Shown here one piece after another: positions 21,945 through 33,300 of a stretch of DNA of 64,000 bases. The number at the start of each line of letters is the position of its first letter. The first letter of the stretch is position 1. The DNA is taken from positions 19,851,493 through 19,915,492 of the forward strand of contig OX465102.1 in NCBI GenBank assembly GCA_949987565.1. Reading direction: 5' to 3'. A program made the translations under genes and the position numbers. Below the pieces are notes generated by a model that saw only the letters and a list, made by a program, of their open reading frames with translations, searched no databases and was not told the origin of the DNA. This stretch comes from Luidia sarsii. Taxonomy: Eukaryota > Echinodermata > Asteroidea > Paxillosida > Luidiidae.

Positions 21945-22140
21945 CTGGAAACACTAAGTGGAAGGTTTGGAGGGTGCAAATACTAAGTGGAAGGTTTGCG
22001 GTGACACCATGTAGGCTGTAGCACTTCTCTTTCAAGAAGGAGTGTGGCTCTGAAAAGAGCCGGTAACTCAATGTTTCACGTACACATACATATGTAGTGT
22101 GTACTCTGCCCGTCATCAGGAGAATGCTGGAATCCAACTA
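21945..22140 (-). repeat. PLE-type terminal repeat with hammerhead-like core
   Basis: Contains ggtttgcggtgacaccatgt and gtgtggctctgaaaagagcc, words of the PLE arm family. On the minus strand CTGATGA (22119-22113), a hairpin-forming stretch (GTACAC with GTGTAC) and GAAAC (22077-22073) follow in hammerhead order. The CTGATGA core is perfect here, but ATT replaces GTC after GAAAC. Confidence 0.5.
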
Positions 22141-22694
22141 TCATCCGTGTATAAAAATAATGCCTTATGATGTTTCCAAATTTCCACAATCTGAAGCTTA
22201 AATTGTGTGTGGTTACTTTTGGTTAGGTACTGTAGTACTGGGACCCCTGCTGCATGTAGCTAGGCATGCTAAAGTCCATGTACCCCCAGTACCGGTACAT
22301 ACCGTACATGTAGCATGGAGGTACAAGTAACTAATAGTGTACATTGTCATTTTACAAATTTGCTAATGCCTTAAATATTGCTTTGTAGTAGTATACCAGA
22401 ACTCCTGCCAGCTACATTTTAGTTTATTTTGCAGGCATGGTGGGCTATGTCCATGCATTTCACTGCGCCTACATATGTGTACATATGTGCCACCCATACA
22501 AGTCTCAAAATCCTGAGTTTTGGGAAAACTGAAAGTCCTACTTTTTCAGCAAAACAATAGGTGGTCTATTGTGGATTTGTTTTTTCCCCCAGACTTTTGA
22601 GCTGAGCAAAAACTTGCCCTCATGCCAACTTGACTTGAATTTCCACAAATCAAAAATTTAAATGTGTGTTTTTTGTTTGTTTTTTGGGGGTGTA

Positions 22695-24600
22695 TGGTTA
22701 GGCCTCTAGTCTTACTCTAGATAGTCTTAGCTAGTTGCGGTAATCGTAATCCTCATCCTCCCGAGGGTCGGAGACTTAGAGAAGGTTCCAGGTCAACTCG
22801 TACCTTGGTCAACTCGGACCTTGGTCAACTCGGACCTTGGTCAACTCGGACCTTGGTCAACTCGTACTTTGGTTAACTCGTAACATCAGTTAAGTCAACT
22901 CGTACCTTTGACAGTTTTAATGTGTGGAGAGTTTCGCGTTGGATAATATCGATGGATAATATAATCCATGCGTGGTGTTTGGGTAGTGGTATCGCTAGAC
23001 ACTAGCTGCGTGGTGGGTTTTGGTATTTATTCGCTATGAGTGGGTTTTTACGTTGGATATTATTGTTACTGCAATGTGTGTTTTTTGGGGGGATCGACAC
23101 AAGAATGCTTTGCCTATGCATAAAATGCATGAAACTTTGTAATTGTATTAATTTCGTTACTTTTGTGTTTTTTCTAAAATGTTTCCACTAAATTTTATTT
23201 CACTATTAAATTTGTTGTTTAATAATGTCTGTTGAAGTTTGTCACTAATTCTCCCATGCACGTGCATGTGAGATCCTTCTCGATAAAGACCACATAATAG
23301 TTTGTCATCTATACCTACGATGCTTTGCGAACTTAAGAGCTCTATTGCCGTCATTTGTCGACACATCATACCACAAGCAGACAGCGGCGGCACCTTAAAA
23401 AAGATGGCTACGTACAGAAACCCAAATTCGACCTACAATTCCATGAATTCAGTTCTCTCTTTATGAAAATCGTACGTCAGTGACTCATAGGTAAATGTAG
23501 GTTGTTTTTAACATCCAATCGGATAAGCAAACATTATTTCTTGGCCCACAGTGTGGTAGCCAGTGACGTCGGCAACATCACAGAGGTTCCAGCAGTAGAA
23601 CTTATCCTCGGAAGAAACTGTTTCCAATTCTTCCTTCAGCAAATCGGTTATGCAATGGGCTAAATTTTTTCAGTACACAGTGGCACTCTTGACCACTTCG
23701 CGCCAGGGTTTTTTTCAGTGCCGATGACCGCAATACGGGGGTTTTTGAACAATGCATCATTTTCAAATCTCGCTAAAACAATCGGAACAATATATTTATG
23801 TGAAATAAATCGATAAGAGTATACTATGGGTACAAGAGAGTAAAATTTGGCACAATTCGGACGTCGTTGTGGCTTTTGTCAAGAGATTATCCGTTCGAAA
23901 AAGGGCCCTTTGTGCATCGTCAATGGACCGTAACGGACGTGTGTGTGTGCGTGCGTGTACGCTGCTGACAATCCCTGACCGCAAACTCCAGCCTCCACTC
24001 CAGGCAGTCAAATCTTCGAGTTGGTCGGCCACAAACGAGCGTACAGATTACGGTAAAGAATGTGGGGGGAATTCCAATGCCAGACCGACGACCGTTGGGC
24101 TGTGTGGCATGCAAAGACAATGTCCCCCGCGTGCTTTCAGCTGCAGCGCGATATCCCTCGATCCTCCACAGTAAAAGTCCCACAATTGCACAATTACTGC
24201 TGCTAATCTTGCAATTCATGTGGCAACTTGCGTCAAAAAGGGTCTTTGTACTGATTCGTATTGCTTTGTTCTAAGCTGAAAAGAGTCTTTGTTTAGAATG
24301 TGGACAATAGTGATGCCCGGATTCGGAGGGCCCCGTTAGGCGTTACATAGGCAATCAAATTGACCTCCGGATTCGGAGGTCCCGGCGCGAAGTGGTTAAA
24401 AGTGTAAAACTTGAAACGGAGGTACGAGTTGACTTAAATGAAGGTAATGAATGAGTTGCCCAATGTACGAGTTGACCTGTTACCTTAGGGAAGATGAGGG
24501 TTACGGTAACCGCAACTAACTCTTTCTAGTTAGCATGCCACTCACTCCATGGTCACTCTCAGTCCTACATAGTACTAGTTCTAGTCAGAGTAACTACCGG
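22695..24600. repeat. ~1.9-kb element with terminal inverted repeats
   Basis: The left segment (about 22731-22768, gttgcggtaatcgtaatcct) is mirrored by the right one (about 24485-24525, gatgagggttacggtaaccg). Inside both ends lies the word tcaactcgtac and its inverse gtacgagttgac. A 16-bp tandem repeat (ggtcaactcggacctt, about five copies) is at 22791-22880. A fragment of the same end recurs at 30240-30297. No transposase was recognised. Confidence 0.55.
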
Positions 24601-25090
24601 TAACTACATGCAAGACCTTTAAACTTAAAATCCTAGACAACATTGATAAGATAAAAAAAAACAGAAATGTTCACAGATTTACATGAAACATATAGGCCTA
24701 CAGTTTGAAGATGGTTATGGCAGAAACCTCGCACTAAAATATTTCTGCATAAAATGTTGTATTTTTGTAGAAAAGAGTAAAAGAAATTGTTTACGTCTCA
24801 CCCCTACTCTTAGTCCTAGATCTAAACGATTTTTCGGAACAACATATTTAATGCTGCATTTTTGCAAACAAAATGAACATTTTTCACTATTTTCTCGAGA
24901 TTCGGTTGGCGGATTGAGCTGAAATTGTCACAGGTGTGCTAATTCATGCTTATGTTGGATCATTCTGTTTTTACCTTGACCAATGTTGTGTTATCCCTGT
25001 AAAGATGCCAAAATGTTAACAAACTACTTTTTAGGTGATATACAAAAATGTTGCAAACTGCTTACTGACTAAAATTACCAAAAAGTAAAT

Positions 25091-25452
25091 CTAAAATTTA
25101 GTGGGCCTGACGTTTCGATCCTAGCAGGACCTTTCTCAAAGGCAGAGTGACAAGGACAAAACAGATACATGTACACGAAGGAAGGGGGGAGAGTGAATAG
25201 GACACGGATGAGAAACAAAGGACAAAGAGTGAAGCTGGTAGGGAGAGATCAAAGGGAAGGGCAGGGGGTAGGGTAGGGATTAATGAGAGGAGGGGGAAAG
25301 ATCAAAGAGAAGGGCAAGGAGTGGGGTAGGGATTAGTGACAATAGGGGGAAAGATCAAAGAGAGAAGTGTGAAGGACTGAACACAAAAGAAGGATTATCA
25401 GAAAGCTGCATGGTGTTAGTCATTACCCTCCTGGATGTTGAGACCATGTGGT
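25091..25452. repeat. Left inverted arm of PLE copy 2
   Basis: Reverse complement of 27218-27580, near-perfect. The junction to the element body is between 25452 and 25453, where homology to the right arm stops within the gtggt word. Confidence 0.95.
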
Positions 25453-27254
25453 CAGCCGTAGTAATCATGGATCGCCAAAAATATATTGATGAAGCCAATC
25501 GCCAACTCAACAATCCCCAGCACTACAAGTGTCTGGACTCTAACCCCACTGGCAAATTTTCAGAGCAAATTCAGGAAGTTTTGGATGACATGCGATCACG
25601 TGATCATTTGAGTAAAAAAGCTCACAGATTTCTATCACCGATCAATTGTAGAACTGCCAGATTCTACCTTCTCCCGAAAATTCACAAGGCCAACAACCCA
25701 GGCAGACCCATCATCTCTGGCAATGGTTCACCGACGGAACACATATCTCTTTTCATTGACTCTTTTCTCAAACCCTTGGTTCCCCAAATCCCCTCATACG
25801 TCCATGACACTCCCGATTTTCTGCGAAAGTTGGAAAGTGTCAAGGATCAAATTCCTGCCACTGCCATAATTGGTACTATTGACGTTTCCTCTCTGTACAC
25901 TAACATCCCCCAGGAAGAAGGCATTCAGGCTTGCTCCTCGGCCCTGGCCAAAGGAAAACAGTCTTCTCCACCCATCTCCGACATAACCACCCTCATGAGG
26001 TTAGTGCTGGCCAAGAATAATTTCTCCTTTCTTGGCAAGCACTATCTTCAAGTGCATGGCACTGCCATGGGTACGCGCATGGCTCCTTCCTTTGCATGCC
26101 TCTTCATGGGTGACCTTGAGGAACGCATGCTCAGTGAGGCTCCATGCCGTCCCTGGATTTGGTGGAGATACATAGATGACGTTTTCTTCATTTGGACTAG
26201 GGACGGCAGCAGCCTGAATGCTTTCTTTGACCACATCAATTCCTTCCATAGGACCATCAAATTCACATGGGAGCAGTCTCTTCAACAGACCCACTTTCTG
26301 GACGTCACCGTCCGGAAAGACCTCAATACACTCACTACTGACTTGTATTCTAAGCCCACCGACACTCATCAATATCTCCATTCCTCCAGTTGTCACCCTA
26401 GACACTGTAAGACTGGTATAGCTTACAGCCAGGCCCTCAGATTGAGGCGTATATGTTCCAATGAGTCTGACTTTCGCCGCCATACACGTGTATTGGCCAG
26501 TAACTTGGTTGCTAGAGGCTATAGTTCTCGCCAAGTGAAGAACTCCATTGCTAAAGTCTATTCCATTCCCAGAAGTTCGGCACTAAAACAAAAGCCACCA
26601 GGTCCCAAGGACAAGCCCAAGGTTCCCTTAGTTACTTCCTACCACCCCTCTCTTCCTCCTCTCAGGAAGATAACTAAGGAAAACCACCATATTCTCCACA
26701 CTTCGGATCGTCTGGCTGAAGCCATTCCTAATTCGCCTGTTTTGGCTTTCAGGCGCCCCCGTAACCTGCGTGACTTAATTGTCCGAGCAGAGGTTCCCCC
26801 TTTGGACTCTTCACCTCCAACCAAATTTGGTACATTTAAGTGTACCTCTAAATGCATTGTTTGCAAGACACATGTCAAGGAAATAGACTCTTTCAATGGA
26901 CATTCTTCTGGAACTACCCACACGACCTATGGCTCTATCACGTGCACTACCTCAAACATCATATACCTCATCTCTTGTAGAGTTTGTAATATTCAGTATG
27001 TTGGCGAGACCAAAAACACCCTCAAAAAACGTATCTATGGCCATAGGTCTACTATCAAAACTGGTAAAATGGACACCCCTGTTGGGTATCACTTCAATCT
27101 CCCTGATCATTCGATATCAGATATGAGTGTACTGGGCATAGAATCACTTGGTCACCGTAATAATGCTGTCCGTCTTAGCCGTGAGAAAATGTGGATGAAG
27201 CGTCTTCGGACTATTCAACCACATGGTCTCAACATCCAGGAGGGTAATGACTAA
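25410..27254 (+). CDS. Penelope-like reverse transcriptase/GIY-YIG endonuclease, N-terminally truncated ORF
   Basis: An open frame of 614 residues. Residues 1-14 are read from the inverted tail and are not native. Native sequence starts at AVVIMDRQKYIDEANRQL, which lies inside the RT N-terminal region. Then come FYLLPKIHK (~residue 87), an acidic palm motif (GTIDVSSLYTNIP), GTAMGTRMAPSFACLFMG, YIDD (~residue 254), a Cys-rich linker (KCTSKCIVC) and the GIY-YIG nuclease (ISCRVCNIQYVGET near 519, then KKRIYGH). The family copies RNA at a nicked target using this fused RT and nuclease in the nucleus. The usual N-terminal 150 or more residues are missing, so autonomous activity is unlikely. The stop lies within the right inverted arm. 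Confidence 0.93.
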   Translation: MVLVITLLDVETMWSAVVIMDRQKYIDEANRQLNNPQHYKCLDSNPTGKFSEQIQEVLDDMRSRDHLSKKAHRFLSPINCRTARFYLLPKIHKANNPGRPIISGNGSPTEHISLFIDSFLKPLVPQIPSYVHDTPDFLRKLESVKDQIPATAIIGTIDVSSLYTNIPQEEGIQACSSALAKGKQSSPPISDITTLMRLVLAKNNFSFLGKHYLQVHGTAMGTRMAPSFACLFMGDLEERMLSEAPCRPWIWWRYIDDVFFIWTRDGSSLNAFFDHINSFHRTIKFTWEQSLQQTHFLDVTVRKDLNTLTTDLYSKPTDTHQYLHSSSCHPRHCKTGIAYSQALRLRRICSNESDFRRHTRVLASNLVARGYSSRQVKNSIAKVYSIPRSSALKQKPPGPKDKPKVPLVTSYHPSLPPLRKITKENHHILHTSDRLAEAIPNSPVLAFRRPRNLRDLIVRAEVPPLDSSPPTKFGTFKCTSKCIVCKTHVKEIDSFNGHSSGTTHTTYGSITCTTSNIIYLISCRVCNIQYVGETKNTLKKRIYGHRSTIKTGKMDTPVGYHFNLPDHSISDMSVLGIESLGHRNNAVRLSREKMWMKRLRTIQPHGLNIQEGND

Positions 27255-27580
27255 CACCATGCAGCTTTCTGATAATCCTTCTTTTGTGTTCAGTCCTTCA
27301 CACTTCTCTCTTTGATCTTTCCCCCTATTATCACTAATCCCTACCCCACTCCTTGCCCTTCTCTTTGATCTTTCCCCCTCCTCTCATTAATCCCTACCCT
27401 ACCCCCTGCCCTTCCCTTTGATCTCTCCCTACCAGCTTCACTCTTTGTCCTTTGTTTCTCATCCGTGTCCTATTCACTCTCCCCCCTTCCTTCGTGTACA
27501 TGTATCTGTTTTGTCCTTGTCACTCTGCCTTTGAGAAAGGTCCTGCTAGGATCGAAACGTCAGGCCCACTAAATTTTAGT
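27218..27580. repeat. Right arm (native 3' end) of PLE copy 2
   Basis: Holds the ORF end, a pyrimidine-rich 3' untranslated part and the terminal segment gaaaggtcctgctaggatcg, then aaacgtcaggccc. That segment (hairpin tcctgctagga then GAAACGTC) resembles the second half of a hammerhead ribozyme but lacks a clear CUGANGA. Confidence 0.9.
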
Positions 27581-27643
27581 TAAACTACTTTTTAGTTTTT
27601 AGACATTTATCTGAAAGCATGCATTGTCTCAACGCGGAGCAAT

Positions 27644-27781
27644 GGTCTTAATTAGTCCGAGTAACTTGGACCCTTACAATCGCCTTTTTTTTTAATTTTG
27701 AGGGAGTCGTCCGATTCCCTCAAAATAAAAAAGGGCGATTGTAAGGGTCCAAAGTTACTCGGACTACTACTAGGTCTTAAT
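27644..27781. mobile_element. 120-bp hairpin MITE with perfect 9-bp TSD
   Basis: ggtcttaat at 27644-27652 and 27773-27781 flanks an almost perfect hairpin (27653-27772). The arms carry agtccgagtaacttggaccc, cttacaatcgcc and the inverse. A 9-bp target duplication fits Mutator-like elements. The related word gtaacttggacc recurs at about 29590. Confidence 0.8.
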
Positions 27782-29148
27782 CAGGGGTGACCGACTTACA
27801 ATATTTGCTAAGACACTCTTCCTGCGAGGGGAACCACTTGCTAGGATGATCCTCATTGCAGACAACTCGGCGGCAAAGGGTTGCAACATATTCACTCAAA
27901 AAGCCTCCAAAGACACAACTCAAAAAGCCTCCAAAGACACAACAGATTAACTTATGATAATCGATAAATGGTTTGCAATACGCAGTGGCTATTGTTAATG
28001 TTACGCCAAACTTACGGCAGCCGTAACGCAACTTCCAGTTCCATTTGCTATAGTTACGGCACTGCAATTCCGCAAGGGCGAGGACACATGCCAGATCGAA
28101 CCACGAAGCTAGCCCAAAACCCTCCACATGGGAACCTCAGGGGACTTTCTTATCTGATTGTTTACTGATAACACAGTGGGCACAGTAATCAGTATCACTC
28201 AGTATGGGGTCTACAGCGTGTCCTCATAACGACATAAGGCTGTTGATGACAGCATCGTTACATTAGGATACTAGCAAGCACCACGAGTGGAACTAGTACT
28301 TTTTAATAGAAACTAGCAAGTAGCATAGTACTATAGTATTACTATGAGTATGAGTATTAGTAGCAAAACAGTAGGCCTACTCAGTCCACTCAGTCCAAAA
28401 CAGTCCGCTTCTCCGTCAAGCTTGTTTACAATTACAGAGCACGGTTTACACGTTTGTATTTCGTGCACGTATAAATCCTCACTGAATCTAGCACCATTTT
28501 CAATGCGCATCCCGCAAGTGAGTCTAGTTTTTTTACGGAGCCCTTGTTAGGACGTGCAGAAGAAAACAAATGGAAAAAAAATAAAATCTTCCTCTATACA
28601 CCGCTTAGAATTTCCTTATCCTGATGTGACGGCCAAATGAAAAAAAAATAGGTTTATAATCGAAATAATTATTTCGTATTTAGTTTAGCTGAATTTATTG
28701 CTAAACACAGAATTGGACGAAAACATGAACGTTTGTTTACATACGTCGTAGTAAGTTGGTGCTAGCACAGAGTACTCGTGACAGGCAAAGCGGTGGTATG
28801 GTACCTACCTACATTGAGGTATATCGAAAACGAGATGTCTGAAACTCGTTGGAACCAGACTAATAGAAAAATGTATACACACACGGTCACGAGCGCAGTT
28901 TCCTTCTACAACTTACAAGTTCCAAGTTCAGTAAACACAAAGGAGTAAAGCCAGGGTGACAAGACTTTGACTAAGTATTGCCAAATGTGAGGCAGAGTCA
29001 CGGCCAGCGTAAGGTCAAATTGAAAAATTCAATGTGCTAATTGGCATTTTGTGAGTGAACACTTATTGCTTAATACTTATTGCTTAACTTATTTAATATC
29101 CGTGGTGGTATTTCGTAATCGTACCGTAGTCGTAATACTAATACTAAT
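27782..29148. other. No gene recognised
   Basis: Upstream DNA between the PLE and the AGT-rich repeat. A 20-base direct duplication (aaaaagcctccaaagacaca) is at about 27897-27938. The missing first Maf exon could lie here but I could not identify an SxSPRR-coding segment on the minus strand. Confidence 0.4.
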
Positions 29149-29575
29149 AGTCCCACTTACTGGGCCGCTAGTACTAACTACTACAACTACTAGTACTAGT
29201 ACTAGTCAAGTGTACTTAAGTAGTAGTAGTACTAGTAGTACTACTACTAGTACTACTACAGTAGTACTAGTAGTACTACTAGTACTCACTAGTAGTAGTA
29301 GTAGTACTAGTACTAGTACTTAGTAGTAGTACTAGTACTACTAGTACTACTTAGTACTAGTAGTACTACTACTAGTAGTAGTAGCTCCCTTAAACGAGTT
29401 TTGAGATTATCTGTCGCACTAGCTAGTGCGACAGATAATCTCAAAACTCGTTTAACTTTAAGGGAGCTACTAGCGGCCCAGTAAGTGGGACTAGTACTAG
29501 TCGTACTACTACTACTAGTACTACTAGTACTAGTACTACTACTAGTACTACTAGTAGTACTACTACTCTAGAGTA
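29149..29575. repeat. AGT/ACT-rich nested palindrome
   Basis: A perfect 22-bp inverted pair (29149-29170 and 29471-29492, agtcccacttactgggccgc...) encloses AGT/ACT trinucleotide runs and a central near-perfect palindrome (29382-29469; arms of 41 and 47 bases around cactagctagtg). More ACT runs continue to 29575. Such DNA would extrude as a cruciform. A second AGT-rich patch is at 29668-29725. Confidence 0.9.
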
Positions 29576-29775
29576 GAGTAGTCTGAGTAACTTGGACCTT
29601 TACAGCATGCTAGTTACACATACACTGTTTTAAAAACAAATTGAAGAGGGTTACGGTTACTGCAACTAGTACTAGTACTAATAGTAGTAGTAGTACTAGT
29701 ACTACTACTACAAAAGTACTAGTAAGTAGGAACTACTCTAGTAATATCAGACTGTACTGCAGTGCTAGTAGTACT

Positions 29776-29945
29776 ATGCCCTTTTCACACATGCTTACCC
29801 GGATAAGTAATTACCCGGGTAGTTATCTGCACCCGGGTAAAAAGTAACCCGGAGAATCACATTCACACTACAAAATTAACCCTGTAATTCACCTTACCTG
29901 CTTGCTGCGTACCCGGGTAAAATTGTGACGGCATTCACACTATCA
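29776..29945. repeat. Segment with three ACCCGGGT palindromes between cttttcacac and attcacacta
   Basis: ACCCGGGT occurs at about 29814, 29831 and 29911, with related acccgga words, between termini that resemble non-autonomous DNA transposon ends. No coding potential. Confidence 0.5.
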
Positions 29946-30149
29946 AAGCGTGCACCCAGAGAATGTGCATTGCTTGACATCTGCCCTCCCACAATCCCAG
30001 ATTTTTGTTTGTTTGGATGAAGTTTTATCACTATCAGTATCAGTTTTACTGCTCGTCTGCGACATTGTCCTGAGTGGAATGAAATTTCGCGCGGGTGTGT
30101 GGTTGTTGCGGTCAAGATTGGTGCCCTGTAATTTGTGTTACAAACTAAA

Positions 30150-30300
30150 CAATACGAGAAAGGTCCTGCCAGGATCAAAACGTCAGCCCCTCTAACTTTT
30201 GAGACTCATTAATAGAAGACATAAATAAAATAAAAAATTTATAATAATCCTGCCTCAGGTCTCCGACCCTCGGGAGGATTGAGGATTACGGTTACCACAT
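30150..30300 (+). repeat. PLE tail fragment and TIR-element fragment
   Basis: 30155-30200 (gagaaaggtcctgccaggat, then aaaacgtcag) is a PLE tail. 30240-30297 matches the inverse of 22731-22780 (ctccgaccctcgggaggat). Confidence 0.65.
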
Positions 30301-30395
30301 CTATAGCCTTGCCATCCATGATCCCCCCTTTGAATTGTTTTCATTTGACCACTTTACAGTGCATCCTGCTCCACAAACTTGCTACACTGCCAGAG

Positions 30396-33300
30396 ATGCC
30401 GATTCTATACGCCACCATAGCTCGGGGCTCCATTGTCCTGGCCAACAAGGCCACGTGCCAGGGCAACTTTGCGCAGGTCACTGAGCAGATCCTGACCAAG
30501 GTGCCCCCGGAGAACGCCAAGCTGACCTACTCCCATGACTCCTATCTGTTCCACTACATTTCAGAGGACAAGGTCATCTACCTGTGCATAACCGATGATG
30601 TATGTTCAATTCTTTCATTCTAACTTCCCTGTCTTGTCTTAAAGTCCCTATACAACATTGGAAAGATCGGAAAACATCGATGTCCACAGATTTCCTTCTA
30701 ATTTACAGTTTGTATATATATGGTCATGACTCATGATATAATCCTCATGTTGAAATCTTACCTTCTGGGAGGTTGTACTTTTCAAGAAATCTTCACTCAA
30801 ACATCGACGAAAAGTTCATTACTCGCAAGTAATCAACTATTTCTTACAATACACTACAGAACAGTGCAAAAACCATGACAATTTGTTGCCTTTGGGTGGG
30901 AGGGGTCTTAACTAAGGCTATTGTACAGTAGCTGGGTGCCTGTCTTATTGGTCTGCCTAAAACTGAGAGGTTGGCCTGTGCCCAATACTGACGAAAAGGA
31001 CAAGCATATTTGCCCAACCAAGGAAAGACTTTCTGCGACAGGGTTTTAAAGCCAAGCCAGCCTTTAGGCAAACAATTGTTTTGCATGTTAAATGAGCACT
31101 TCAAAATTACCAAAGACATCTTTGATTTTACTGACAAAATATGACTGGACTGTGTCACTGTGATGGATTTCACAAAGCCAGATGATGTATCGTAGCTCCA
31201 CTTACGAAGAATAACCCATGGCAAGTTGTGATAGGCGATATGGTTTCTGTACATCGCTTTCATATTGTCTTGTGATTGATCGTAGGTTGCAATGAGTTAA
31301 TAGTTGAAATCAACTGCTGGGTCTTCAACCTGAAGCCAGCCTCTGTTGTAACATTAGTTACCTAGAGGTTTCAGCACTTTCAGGTTCCTTATTTCATATG
31401 AACCCTTATCATATTTTATTGTGTTTAATAATGAAAATGAGTATTTTCCCCTGTTTTTTTCTTAACAGGACTTTGAAAGATCAAGAGCGTTCTTGTTTTT
31501 GGGTGAAATCAAAAGGAAGTAAGTACTGCTATAAAGCTGTTGTGTTCCATGGATATCCTACATGTCCTAATCAAAAGTTTGACATTGGCAGGGAAAACAA
31601 CTCTAAGGTATACTCTCATATGGAAATAATGCCATTTTCTTTTATAAAAATGCAGTACTCAGGAAGTATGTACATGTACTACAGTTAAGTGATGCTACCG
31701 GTACTGAGTCGAAAACCTTAGGCGCAAGAATTTCCATACACAGCATAAAGGTGTGAAGGATAAACATTGATACTTGATAGTCAGAAAAAAATGTATGGTG
31801 TACATTATGCAGCCAAATGAACCACTTTCCAAAACAGAAAGTTTGGAAGAAATTCTACTGTATTATGTTCAACTTTGATTGCCATTGTGGGGGAATTTCT
31901 TTCCATCCAACTTTCAAGGATTTGGCAAATGTTGGTGTATGTAAAGTTGTAAACTAAGTAGAAGGTTTGCGGTGACATCATGTATCTCTTCTCTTTCAAG
32001 AAGTGTGGCCCTGAAAATTACCCGGCTCTTTTTCAGAGCCACACTTCTCGAAAGAGAAGAGATGCATGGTGTCACAGCAAACCTTCCAGTTAGTATTTCC
32101 ACCATGCAGTCTTATCTGAAGTTGTGAACAAAATGAATGTTTGACTTTAAACCTTAACCCAGGTTTAAAACTACATATGGATCGAGGGCACAGACAGCGC
32201 TTCCCTTTGCAATGAACAGTGAATTCTCCCGGATTCTCTCAACACAGATGGTGAGCTACATGTATATGCCTTCATATCCAAAAATGAGAGTCATTGTGGC
32301 TTTTGCTATAGAGGTATTTCACATGACGTCACTTGACTGCCTGAGGCTAATTCGCATGTCCGCAGGAGCGTCCAAATCCGTCCAAGCAACTACAGTATCG
32401 AATCTGAGTATTTCCATTTGATGACTCAAAGGCACACGCACTCCCAGTACATTCGCGTGAATTGAACGCTGACAAGCATAAAGCATGTGACTGAAAAACC
32501 TCTATAGTCACAACCTGACTTGAAATTTTGATACTGCATGCCAATCGGGTTGATTTTTTTAGTCGAAAACACCTCATTTGATTCAAAATGGATTGGTGTG
32601 ATGCAGTGTTCACATGGGCCTAATTTTTGGTTGGGCATTTAAAACTTACGGAACCTTACTCAGACCAAATCAGGACTTTGTGCTAGCTGTAGATCTCAGG
32701 GCAGGGCTATGTACTTTGTACGTGAATGAAGCAAAATGATAGAGGCCATGGGGGCCAGTTGGCATCCCATCAGCTATTATCTATTTGTATTGTCCATAAG
32801 TTTGTGTTTAAACCAGGGGCCAATTTCATAGAGCCACTTAATCATTAAAATTTGTTGAAGCGCAAAAAGTCATCATTCATAGAATCACCTTACCAACCCA
32901 AACCTCACTTTTGTTTCACGCTATGTATAGTATAGTGGAAAACAAGGAAAATGGAATTGACATCCCATCCTAATGCAGTTTGTAATCCTGTTTACACAGG
33001 GAAGACTTTTCATGCTGAGCAGATTTTCACGCTAAAGCGGGTCTATCATAGAGCTGCTTATGCATGAAAATTTGCTAAGCAAGAAATTTCTTCCCATGTT
33101 AAAATGAGATTGCCAACCAAATTCTGGTTGATGCTTCTTGTACTTGACTTGTATTCCAATATTGGTTGCTCCAGATGCAATACAAGTGGAACTTGTAACA
33201 GGATCCTTGTGAGGACTATTTTTCATGCTTAAGGAGATTTTGGTGCTTAAGCGGCTCTATGAAATTGGCCCCTGATCTCTGATTGTCAATTTGGTTGCAG

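Larger units (their letters stand above)
25021..27595 (+). mobile_element. Penelope-like retroelement, copy 2, with 14-bp TSD and asymmetric inverted tails
   Basis: The 14-mer aaactactttttag flanks the insertion (25021-25034 and 27582-27595). The left part is an inverted copy of the element's own 3' end (25091-25452 against 27218-27580, about 362 bp). It is preceded by 56 further tail bases (25035-25090) that the right end lacks. The body (25453 onward) begins inside the RT, so the element is 5'-truncated and joined to its own inverted tail. Related tails sit at 17.5, 30.2, 33.8 and 34.2 kb. Confidence 0.95.

Noticed and set aside
25410..25452. Native start of the PLE protein
   Set aside because: This ATG and the following 13 codons lie in the inverted tail; the true N-terminus is missing.
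26001..26534. 177-codon frame antisense to the PLE RT
   Set aside because: Shadow of the PLE coding strand; the same shadow appears opposite copy 1.
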